Source: Streptomyces sp. NBC_00654
Lineage (GTDB): Bacteria > Actinomycetota > Actinomycetes > Streptomycetales > Streptomycetaceae
Length of the DNA stretch: 64,000 nucleotides
Direction: 5' to 3'
Assembly (NCBI RefSeq): GCF_026341775.1
Contig: NZ_JAPEOB010000001.1
Span: 3,348,001 to 3,412,000, forward strand
The notes beneath the pieces were generated by a model that worked only from the letters and a program-made list of their open reading frames with translations, searched no databases and was not told where the DNA came from. Made by a program: the position numbers and the translations under genes. Shown piece after piece: positions 8,697 through 15,440 of this stretch (position 1 is the first letter of the stretch; each line of letters starts with the position of its first letter).

Positions 8697-9528
8697 CCGC
8701 GCCCCCGGCGCTCCCGGCATCCCCCGCGGCCGCGGCGTCCCCGGTCGTCCAGGTGAAGCGGGGCGCGCGGCGCTCCAGGAAGGCGGCGACCCCCTCCGCG
8801 GTGTCGCCGCTGCCGCGCGCCTGCTCCTTCCAGTACGCGTCCCGGTCCTCGCGTCCCGCCGCGAACTCCTTCGCCGCCGCCTGCGTCAGCAGGGAGCGGG
8901 ACGCCAGGACGCGGGTGTACTCCTCGACGCGCTCGTCCAGCCCGCCGGCCGGCAGCACCTCGTCGGCCAGCCCGGTGCGCAGGGCCCGCCGGGCGTCGAT
9001 CAGCTCGCCGGAGAACAGCAGGTGCTTCGCGGCCGACGGGCCGGTCAGCGCGACCAGCCGCCGCGTCGACGACGCGGGGTACACGATCCCGAGCTTGGCC
9101 GGAGTGACCCCGAACGACGCGCCCTCCTCGGCGAACCTCAGGTCGCAGGCGGCCGCGAGCTGGCTGCCGCCGCCCACGCAGTACCCGCGCACGGCGGCGA
9201 GCGTCGGCAGCGGGAAGGCGGCCAGCGCCTCTTCGGCCGCCACGGCGAGGGCCTGCGGATCTTCGGCCGGGTCGCGGAGCGAGGAGATGTCCGCGCCGGC
9301 GCAGAAGGTGTCCCCGGCCCCGGTGAGCACCAGGACCCGCACGGCGGGATCGGCCGCCAGCCGCTCCAGGAGGCCCGGCAGCGACCGCCACATGGCGGCC
9401 GTCATCGCGTTGCGTTTCGCGGGGTTGCTGATGACGACGGTGGCGATGCCGCCGTCGACGGCGTGCTCCAGCCGCGCGTGTGGACGCTCTCCGCCGGCTC
9501 CGTGCTCCACAGGGTCGCTACGCTCCAT
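8683..9528 (-). CDS. Enoyl-CoA hydratase/isomerase family protein
   Basis: 281-residue crotonase-fold enzyme acting on acyl-CoA thioesters. The fold core is visible: ISNPAKRNAMTAAMW, the CoA-binding loop with oxyanion-hole backbone (GDTFCAGADISSLRD) and the second oxyanion segment (YCVGGGSQLAAACDLRFA). Canonical hydratases have two catalytic glutamates. The first expected position is not a clear Glu (VGGGSQLA), so it may act as an isomerase or other crotonase-fold enzyme. The start at 9528 is chosen over longer in-frame options because coding features begin there. It is divergent from the HdeD-like gene, 80 bp away. Confidence 0.85.
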   Translation of the reverse strand: MERSDPVEHGAGGERPHARLEHAVDGGIATVVISNPAKRNAMTAAMWRSLPGLLERLAADPAVRVLVLTGAGDTFCAGADISSLRDPAEDPQALAVAAEEALAAFPLPTLAAVRGYCVGGGSQLAAACDLRFAEEGASFGVTPAKLGIVYPASSTRRLVALTGPSAAKHLLFSGELIDARRALRTGLADEVLPAGGLDERVEEYTRVLASRSLLTQAAAKEFAAGREDRDAYWKEQARGSGDTAEGVAAFLERRAPRFTWTTGDAAAAGDAGSAGGAATGG

Positions 9529-9608
9529 GCGCCGGATGCTATCCGTACTGTTCGAACCTATGATCAAGAAGGGGTCATGATCCGGGCACGCACCGTAGGG
9601 AGCTGTCG

Positions 9609-10229
9609 ATGGCCGATCCCAGAGTCGAAGGCAGGAAACTCAGCCGCAGTTTCGGCGGGCTGGCCCTGCTCGGCGGCCTGCTCGTCGTCGCGGGGCTCGT
9701 CGGTCTCGTCTACACGGGCGTCGCCACCCTGACCTCGATGCTGCTCTTCGGCTGGCTGCTGCTCGTCGGCGGGCTGGTCGGACTGCTGCACGCGGTCCAG
9801 TCCCGCGGTACCAACTACTTCTGGCTGGCCGTCGTGGTCGCCGCGCTGAACATCGCGGCCGGGGTCGTCGTGATCCGCCACCCGCACGGTACCGCCGAGG
9901 CGCTGACCATGTTCGCCGCGCTGCTCTTCCTGACCGGCGGGGTGTTCCGGCTGGTCGGCAGTGTCGTGGTGCGCGGTCCGCAGTTCGGCTGGACGCTGCT
10001 GCAGGGGGCCTTCGGGCTGCTGCTGGGTGTGCTGGTCCTGGTCGACTGGCCGCACAGCAGCCTGTACGTACTGGGCTGTTTCTTCTCGCTCGCCCTGCTG
10101 TTCGACGGGCTCGGTCTGATCGCCATCGGGGTGGGCGGCCGGCGCATCGTGGGGCTGATGTCGGACCGGCTCGCGCCGGAGGGGGACCGGGGCGAGCCGC
10201 GCCCGACGTCAGAAGAAGAGCAGAAGTAG
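9609..10229 (+). CDS. HdeD/DUF308 family membrane protein
   Basis: 206-residue integral membrane protein with about six hydrophobic helices between residues 15 and 180, arranged as repeated pairs in the DUF308 pattern (LALLGGLLVVAGLVGLVY; FGWLLLVGGLVGLLHAV; AALNIAAGVVVIRHP). E. coli HdeD is linked to acid resistance at high cell density, but the role in actinobacteria is not known. The C-terminus is a charged, Glu-rich cytoplasmic tail. GGGAG lies 6-10 bp before the ATG. It is monocistronic and divergent from the enoyl-CoA hydratase gene. Confidence 0.85.
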   Translation: MADPRVEGRKLSRSFGGLALLGGLLVVAGLVGLVYTGVATLTSMLLFGWLLLVGGLVGLLHAVQSRGTNYFWLAVVVAALNIAAGVVVIRHPHGTAEALTMFAALLFLTGGVFRLVGSVVVRGPQFGWTLLQGAFGLLLGVLVLVDWPHSSLYVLGCFFSLALLFDGLGLIAIGVGGRRIVGLMSDRLAPEGDRGEPRPTSEEEQK

Positions 10230-10376
10230 TCTCCCGGCTGGCATCGCCGAACCCGCTCGATCGTATAGGGCCGATAGATGCCCATTTCCGGTCAGTTGCA
10301 CGGACCGGAGCGAGCGGTTCCCAACACTCTTTACTCGACGGTCAGTGATGTGCGAGTCGAGAGCGGGTGCCGGTCC

Positions 10377-10832
10377 ATGGAGAGCCGCGGGAGTTGCCCG
10401 GCCCATCCCGCGTCGTACGAAGGGGTGTGGCGTTTCACCGCCCCCGCCGTCGACGTATCCGTGCCGCGGGCGCGGCATGCCGTGCGTGATCTGCTCGACC
10501 GGCAGGGTGTGCCGGTCCAGGACGACATCCTCCAGGGACTGCTGCTCATCGTCTCGGAACTCGTCACCAACGCGGTCAGGCACGCCGCCCTGCTCTCGCC
10601 CGAACTGGCGGTGGAGGTGGCCATCGACGCCGAGTGGGTCAGGGTGTCGGTGGAGGACAGCCATCCCTACCGCCCGACCGCGCTGGAGACCGACCACGCC
10701 CGGACGGGAGGCCGCGGGCTGCTGCTGGTCAGGGAGATCACCGCGCAGGCGGGCGGGAGCTGCGACGTGGAGCACACCGCGGGCGGAGGGAAGGTCGTCT
10801 GGGCGGCGCTGCCGTTGAAGACGCAGCTCTGA
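10377..10832 (+). CDS. ATP-binding protein, anti-sigma (RsbW/SpoIIAB-like) GHKL kinase
   Basis: 151-residue GHKL-fold protein of the very large Streptomyces group related to the anti-sigma kinase RsbW. The N-box (LLIVSELVTNAVRHA) supplies Mg-ATP ligands, and the GGRGLLLVREIT segment is the G1/G2 lid region; the first box VEDSHPYRP is degenerate, which is common in this group. Such proteins phosphorylate anti-anti-sigma factors or bind sigma factors. No sigma or STAS-domain gene adjoins it, so the partner must be elsewhere. ATG 10377 is chosen because conserved sequence begins soon after; ATG 10278 would add 33 poorly conserved residues. Confidence 0.85.
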   Translation: MESRGSCPAHPASYEGVWRFTAPAVDVSVPRARHAVRDLLDRQGVPVQDDILQGLLLIVSELVTNAVRHAALLSPELAVEVAIDAEWVRVSVEDSHPYRPTALETDHARTGGRGLLLVREITAQAGGSCDVEHTAGGGKVVWAALPLKTQL

Positions 10833-10853
10833 CCGCCCCCGTCGCCCGTAGGG

Positions 10854-11447
10854 TCACCAGCCCGCGGCCGGGCCCGTCAGCTCCCTGATCGCGGGGCGCG
10901 CGGCGTCGAGCACCGTCATGAACCAGGCCGAGAACGGCGCCCGGTCGTGCCGCTCGGCCAGTTCGCCCGCGGTCACGAAGGCCGTCTCGCCGACCTCCTC
11001 CGGATCGGGCTTCGGCTGCTCCTGCGCCATCCCCACGAAGAGGTGGTTGAACTCCTGCTCCACCAGGCCCGACGCCGGGTCGGGGTGGTTGTAGCGGACG
11101 GTGCCCGCCTCGGCGAGCAGCGAGGGCGAGATGCCCAGCTCCTCGTAGGTGCGCCGGGCCGCCGCGGCGAACGGCGCTTCGCCCGGGTACGGATGGCCGC
11201 AGCAGGTGTTCGACCAGACGCCGGGGGAGTGGTACTTGCCGAGCGCGCGGCGCTGGAGGAGCAGCCGCCCCTGCTCGTCGAAGAGGAACACGGAGAACGC
11301 GCGGTGCAGCTGGCCGGGAGCCTGGTGGGCGGCGAGCTTCTCCGCGGTGCCGATGGTGTTGCCGTTCTCGTCGACCAGTTCGAGCATGATCGCTTCTGCT
11401 GTTCCGTTCGACGAGCTGTGCGTCGCGGTGGCTGGTGTGGTCGGCAT
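10854..11447 (-). CDS. idi: Isopentenyl-diphosphate delta-isomerase, type I
   Basis: 197-residue Nudix-fold enzyme interconverting isopentenyl and dimethylallyl diphosphate, supplying the allylic primer for prenyl synthesis. Visible signatures are HRAFSVFLFDEQGRLLLQRR, the catalytic cysteine in WSNTCCGHP, the EELG metal-binding region and the FNHLF segment. ATG 11447 is chosen because GAAGGA lies 6 bp upstream; ATG 11453 overlaps that site. Actinobacteria using the MEP pathway do not strictly need Idi. The hopanoid squalene pathway 11 kb downstream consumes both isomers, and S. coelicolor has idi (SCO6750) in the same relative place. Confidence 0.95.
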   Translation of the reverse strand: MPTTPATATHSSSNGTAEAIMLELVDENGNTIGTAEKLAAHQAPGQLHRAFSVFLFDEQGRLLLQRRALGKYHSPGVWSNTCCGHPYPGEAPFAAAARRTYEELGISPSLLAEAGTVRYNHPDPASGLVEQEFNHLFVGMAQEQPKPDPEEVGETAFVTAGELAERHDRAPFSAWFMTVLDAARPAIRELTGPAAGW

Positions 11448-11546
11448 ACCCATCCTTCGCTTTGGTTCCCGGCCTCGTGCGCCGGACCCCTGGAGTCCGG
11501 TCAAGTCTGCCGCACAAAAGGCGCCGGTCCGCACTGCGGGTCCCGT

Positions 11547-11589
11547 ATGTCCGCCCCGCCGCGCCGTCCGGGCGTGGCGGGGCGGACAT
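11547..11589 (-). terminator. Strong hairpin after the methyltransferase-acetyltransferase gene
   Basis: Perfect 14-bp arms, ATGTCCGCCCCGCC (11547-11560) and its complement (11576-11589), lie 6 bp beyond the stop at 11595 of the minus-strand gene and upstream of idi. Confidence 0.7.
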
Positions 11590-11594
11590 CCGTG

Positions 11595-12872
11595 TCAGAC
11601 GCCGAAGGCCGCCGGATACCGGATCGTGCCCGCAGGCACGGACGCCGCTTCGTCCAGGACCAGGGCCATCATCGCCTCGTCGGGCACCTCGAAGCCCGGC
11701 CGGATTCCGTAACGCGACGCCGGTACGAAACCGAACCGCGGGTAGTACTCGGGATGGCCCAGCACCAGGACCAGCGCCTCGCCCCGCACCCGGGCCGCGT
11801 CGAGCGCCGCCCGCACCGCGGCCCCGCCCGCGCCCCGACGCCGGCAGGCGGGAGCGGCCGCGACCGGTGCCAGCGCGAGCGCCGGGGTGTCGCCGACCCG
11901 GCACCGGGTCAGCAGGGCGTGCGCGGCGAGGGAACCGTCCGGCCCCTCCACGACGTAGGACAGCCCCGGCAGCCAGGCTTCGGCGTCGGCCCGCAGGGCG
12001 TCCACCAGATCGGCCTCGGCCCGGGTGCCGAACGCCGCCGTGTGCAACGCGTGCACCGCCTCGCGGTCCGCCGCCGTCTCGGGGCGGGCCGGCCAGCGCG
12101 GATCGGCGGGGCGCAGCACATAGGCGGCGTAGCCGTACTCCGTGCCGTGCTCGCGCCGCATGTCCAGCTCCTCACGCGTGGCCGCGAGCGCCCATTCCAT
12201 GCCGGGACTCTGGGGATCGGCGGCGGCCACCCGCTCGGCGAGCGGGACGTAGTACTCGTCCCAGTCGCTCTCGGGCTGGAGGAGGACCGCCAGGACATGG
12301 CAGCCCGCGGCGACGGCCGCCGCTGTGGTCTCCGCGACGGGGCGCGGCGCGCCGTGCCGCGCCCAGAAGTCACGGGCCGGCGCGGTCGGGGCGCCGGTGG
12401 TCCAGACGCATTCGGAGACCACCAGGGAGCCGCCCGGTGCGAGCAGCCGCTGCCAGTCGCGTACGGCGGTGTCGAAACCGATGCAGTACGCCGAGCCCTC
12501 GGCCCAGACCAGGTCGAACGACCCGGCCGGGAACCGGGGGCCGGTGAGGTCGCCCATGTCGGCCTTGACGGTGTGGACGCGGTCGCCGAGACCGCGGGCC
12601 TCGGCGGACGCGCGCAGCTCGTCGAGGAAGGGCTGGTGCAGATCCACCGCGGTCACCTCGGCGCCCGCCTCGGCGGCGAGCAGCAGGGTGGCACGGCCGG
12701 GGCCGCATCCCAGGTCGAGCACGCGCGGGCGGCTCGGCAGAGGTCCGGCGAGGGCGAGCAGCCGACGCGTCGTGGCGTCGGAGCCGGGGCTCTGCCGGGG
12801 AAGGCCGTGGTGCAGGGTGAAGAACGCCTCGGTACGTGAGTCGTCGTGCGAGGTGTCTGAGGTGTCGGTCAA
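11595..12872 (-). CDS. Bifunctional class I SAM methyltransferase / GNAT N-acetyltransferase fusion
   Basis: 425-residue two-domain protein. Residues 1-270 are a Rossmann-fold methyltransferase with the SAM-binding motif VLDLGCGPGR, the acidic VTAVDL strand end, FDLVWAEGSAY and LAPGGSLVVSE. Residues 271-425 are a YhbS-like GNAT acetyltransferase (ALAPVAAAPACRRRGAGGAAV for acetyl-CoA binding, then VLGHPEYYPRFGF). The domains share one frame with no sign of a joined frameshift. YhbS-like domains often act on small molecules or peptides, and fusion suggests both modify one substrate, but none is known. A 22-codon ORF with a strong ribosome binding site lies 59 bp upstream, and a perfect terminator hairpin follows. 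Confidence 0.88.
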   Translation of the reverse strand: MTDTSDTSHDDSRTEAFFTLHHGLPRQSPGSDATTRRLLALAGPLPSRPRVLDLGCGPGRATLLLAAEAGAEVTAVDLHQPFLDELRASAEARGLGDRVHTVKADMGDLTGPRFPAGSFDLVWAEGSAYCIGFDTAVRDWQRLLAPGGSLVVSECVWTTGAPTAPARDFWARHGAPRPVAETTAAAVAAGCHVLAVLLQPESDWDEYYVPLAERVAAADPQSPGMEWALAATREELDMRREHGTEYGYAAYVLRPADPRWPARPETAADREAVHALHTAAFGTRAEADLVDALRADAEAWLPGLSYVVEGPDGSLAAHALLTRCRVGDTPALALAPVAAAPACRRRGAGGAAVRAALDAARVRGEALVLVLGHPEYYPRFGFVPASRYGIRPGFEVPDEAMMALVLDEAASVPAGTIRYPAAFGV

Positions 12873-12931
12873 CGGAGGAACCCTTGGTGTGAGGGCTCCG
12901 GCCGACGGGGCGACGCGGAAGACGCCGTGAG

Positions 12932-13000
12932 TCAGCCGAGAACCCGGGAGATGAGGAGGGACCGGTTGCTGCGCCGGGCAGCCGTCGTCGCGACAGTCAT
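12932..13000 (-). CDS. Possible 22-residue leader peptide upstream of the methyltransferase fusion
   Basis: ATG at 13000 is preceded by GAGAGGAGCTGAGG, far stronger than most sites here. The ORF encodes 22 residues rich in Thr, Ala, Arg and Ser (begins MTVATTAARR, ends LISRVLG) and stops 59 bp before the next gene. An in-frame ATG 33 bp upstream could lengthen it. A TAGGAT -10-like box (13063-13068, minus strand) and a small GAGAC/GTCTC hairpin (13040-13055) lie upstream. It could be a translated attenuator or simply a short gene; no family was recognised. Confidence 0.4.
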   Translation of the reverse strand: MTVATTAARRSNRSLLISRVLG

Positions 13001-13101
13001 CAACCTCAGCTCCTCTCGGGAAGGGTCTCGCACCATGATGAGACTCGAACGTCTCAGCGAAGAAATCCTAGCATCGCCGCGCGCACCGTACCCCGGGGTA
13101 C

Positions 13102-14043
13102 TCAGTGGCAGAGCTTCGCCTCGTGCTCCGCATGACCGCTCGGCTCCAGCTGGAAGGTGCAGTGCTCCACGTCGAAGTGATCCCCGAGGCAGCCCTGCAG
13201 TTCGTGCAGCAGCTTCTCGTGCCCGATCGAGTCCAGCATCTCCTGGTGCACCACCACATGGGCGGAGAGCACCGGCATCCCTGAAGTGATCGTCCAGGCG
13301 TGCAGGTCATGGACGCCCAGTACCCCGGGCAGCGCCGTGATGTGGGCCCGTACCTCGCCCATGTCCACGCCCTTGGGGGCCGACTCCAGCAGGACGTTCA
13401 GGGTCTCGCGCAGCAGTTTGACCGTCCGGGGAACGATCATCAGGCCGATCACCAGCGAGGCGATCGGGTCGGCCGCCTGCCAGCCGGTGGCCATGATGAT
13501 GCCGGCGGACACCAGCACCGTGACCGAGCCGAGGGTGTCGGCCAGGACCTCCAGATAGGCGCCCCGCACATTGAGGCTCTCCTGCTGTCCGCGCATCAGC
13601 AGGGACAGGGACACCATGTTGGCCACCAGGCCCACCGCGGCGAAGGCGATCGCCAGGCCGCCCTTGGTCTCGGCCGGGGTGATGAACCGGTCGACCGCCT
13701 CGAAGACCAGGAATCCGCCGACGCCCAGCAGCAGCAGACAGTTGGCCAGCGCCGCCAGGATCTCGGCACGGGCGTAGCCGAAGGTGCGGTTGAGGCCGGC
13801 CGGTTTGTTGGCGAAGTGGATGGCGAGCAGCGCCATGCCGAGTCCCAGCGCGTCGGTCGCCATATGGGCCGCGTCGGCGATCAGGGCGAGCGAGTCGGAG
13901 AGCAGCCCGCCGACGATCTCCATGACCATCACGCTCAGGGTGATCCCCAGGGCGATCCGCAGCCGGCCCCGGTACGCGGCAGCCGCCGTACCCGTCGGAG
14001 GCGGTCCGCCGTGTGTGTGCCCGTGGTCGTGGCCAGCCCCCAT
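13102..14043 (-). CDS. Cation diffusion facilitator (CDF) family divalent metal exporter
   Basis: 313-residue membrane protein that exports Zn2+, Cd2+, Co2+ or similar ions by proton antiport. A His-rich N-terminus (GHDHGHTHGG) precedes six transmembrane helices. Helix II contains DSLALIADAAHMATDALG with the HxxxD half of the transport site, and helix V supplies the second half in VLADTLGSVTV. The C-terminal cytoplasmic regulatory domain (VRAHITALPGVLGVHDLHAW) is typical. ATG 14043 has GGAGG 8 bp upstream. It lies downstream of the GalE-like gene on the same strand with 167 bp between. The metal specificity is uncertain; the HxxxD/DxxxG layout is closest to ZitB/CzcD-type zinc exporters. Confidence 0.93.
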   Translation of the reverse strand: MGAGHDHGHTHGGPPPTGTAAAAYRGRLRIALGITLSVMVMEIVGGLLSDSLALIADAAHMATDALGLGMALLAIHFANKPAGLNRTFGYARAEILAALANCLLLLGVGGFLVFEAVDRFITPAETKGGLAIAFAAVGLVANMVSLSLLMRGQQESLNVRGAYLEVLADTLGSVTVLVSAGIIMATGWQAADPIASLVIGLMIVPRTVKLLRETLNVLLESAPKGVDMGEVRAHITALPGVLGVHDLHAWTITSGMPVLSAHVVVHQEMLDSIGHEKLLHELQGCLGDHFDVEHCTFQLEPSGHAEHEAKLCH

Positions 14044-14136
14044 GAAAACGCCTCCAGGTTCGTGCGACAGCTCGGACGCCAACCGCCCGACGAAGCCCAG
14101 TGAACTACGGGTGGGGGGTATCCGGCAACACGGGAC

Positions 14137-14189
14137 TGAACACCGTTGTCATATGCTCTGACCTGCGCAAACGTATCCCAGGTCAGAGC
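14137..14189. promoter_or_regulatory. Near-palindrome and long inverted repeat upstream of the CDF gene
   Basis: TGAACACCGTTGTCA (14137-14151) is an imperfect palindrome of the type bound by metal-sensing repressors. Next to it, GCTCTGACCTG (14155-14165) and CAGGTCAGAGC (14179-14189) form a perfect 11-bp inverted repeat with a 13-base loop. The hairpin may terminate the GalE-like transcript or act as an operator. No regulator gene adjoins. Confidence 0.4.
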
Positions 14190-14210
14190 CTTGACGTGAT
14201 CGTTCAGGGC

Positions 14211-15212
14211 CTATTCGGCGCGGGCCTCGGGGTGCCGCAGGCACCAGCCCTCCCAGGCCGACTCGACCATCTCGCGGACCCCCCGGCGCGCGGTCCATCC
14301 CGTCTCCGCGGTCATCCGGGCGGCCGAGGCCACGGCCCGTGCGGCATCGCCGGGCCGGCGCGGCTCGACCACCGGCTCCACCCGGTGACCGGTCACCTCG
14401 GCGATCTCATCGGCCAGCTCCCGCACCGAGACGCCCTCGCCCCGGCCGACGTTCAGGGTCAGGTCGCCGCCGTCGTGCCGCCCCCCGCCCGCGTGCTGCC
14501 CGCCCAGGCGCCGCGCGATGGCGAGGTGGGCCTCCGCCAGGTCCGCGACATGGATGTAGTCACGGATACAGGTGCCGTCCGGGGTCGGATAGTCGTCACC
14601 GAAGATCCGGGGTGCCTCGCCGCGCGTCAGCCGGTCGAAGATCATCGGGATGACGTTGAACACCCCGGTGTCCGAGAGCTCCGGCGCCGCCGCCCCCGCC
14701 ACGTTGAAGTACCGCAGACAGGCGGTCGAGACCGAGTGGGCCCGCCCCGTCGCCCGGACCAGCCACTCCCCGGCGAGCTTGGTCTCCCCGTACGGATTGA
14801 TGGGGAGGCAGGGGGTCTCCTCGGTGATCAGATCCACATCCGGTACGCCGTAGACGGCGGCCGAGGAGGAGAAGAGGAAGCGCCGCACACCGGCCGCGAC
14901 CACGGCCTCCAGCAGGACGGTCAGCCCGGCGACGTTCTCCCGGTAGTAGAGCAGCGGCTTCTCGACGGACTCGCCGACCTGCTTCTGCGCCGCGAGATGC
15001 ACCACACCGGTCACCGCGTGCTCCGCGAACACCCGGTCCAGCAGTGCCCGGTCCGAGAACGAGCCGCGCACCAGGGGGATCTCCGCGGGCAGCCGCCCCG
15101 CGATGCCCGTCGAGACGTCGTCGAGGGCGACGACCCGTTCCCCCGCCGAGGCCATGGCCTTCGCCACATGTGCCCCGATATACCCCGCTCCGCCTGTGAT
15201 CAGCCATGTCAT
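14211..15212 (-). CDS. UDP-glucose 4-epimerase (GalE-like) NAD-dependent sugar epimerase
   Basis: 333-residue short-chain dehydrogenase-fold enzyme interconverting UDP-sugars such as UDP-glucose and UDP-galactose. The NAD-binding motif TGGAGYIGAH is at residues 6-15, SSSAAVYG is the catalytic serine region, and YGETKLAGE is the YxxxK active site. YFNVAGA and the DGTCIRDYIHV substrate-binding segments are typical of GalE. ATG 15212 directly precedes the dinucleotide-binding strand. It is divergent from the DUF5941 gene (228 bp apart), so it could supply a nucleotide sugar to the glycosyltransferase there; this is inference. The exact sugar is unproven. Confidence 0.9.
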   Translation of the reverse strand: MTWLITGGAGYIGAHVAKAMASAGERVVALDDVSTGIAGRLPAEIPLVRGSFSDRALLDRVFAEHAVTGVVHLAAQKQVGESVEKPLLYYRENVAGLTVLLEAVVAAGVRRFLFSSSAAVYGVPDVDLITEETPCLPINPYGETKLAGEWLVRATGRAHSVSTACLRYFNVAGAAAPELSDTGVFNVIPMIFDRLTRGEAPRIFGDDYPTPDGTCIRDYIHVADLAEAHLAIARRLGGQHAGGGRHDGGDLTLNVGRGEGVSVRELADEIAEVTGHRVEPVVEPRRPGDAARAVASAARMTAETGWTARRGVREMVESAWEGWCLRHPEARAE

Positions 15213-15425
15213 GACCGCCAGCCTATGCGCTGGTCCCGGCGCGGTTTGTGGGGCGAGGTGCTGATCGACAATGATGATCGCGAACGGCGCCGCACAGCGC
15301 GGGTCCGCCCCGAACGGAGCACAAACGGGCGGTGAACTCGGCCTTCCGTTCATCCGATAGCCTCAGCCGACGCGCCGCCGGCCCGTATCCGGGCCGCACT
15401 GCCGCGCGCCGTCCACGCCAGCGCC

Positions 15426-15431
15426 AAGGAG
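15426..15431 (+). promoter_or_regulatory. Ribosome binding site supporting a CTG start
   Basis: AAGGAG at 15426-15431 is nine bases before CTG 15441. A stop codon in the same frame at 15432-15434 rules out any earlier start. No ATG, GTG or TTG occurs in frame until GTG 15609, which has no comparable site. Confidence 0.55.
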
Positions 15432-15440
15432 TGAGTTCGT

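Noticed and set aside
8697..10230. Open frames on the plus strand antisense to the enoyl-CoA hydratase
   Set aside because: They are Arg/Ser/Pro-rich shadows without conserved motifs; the crotonase frame on the minus strand is clear.
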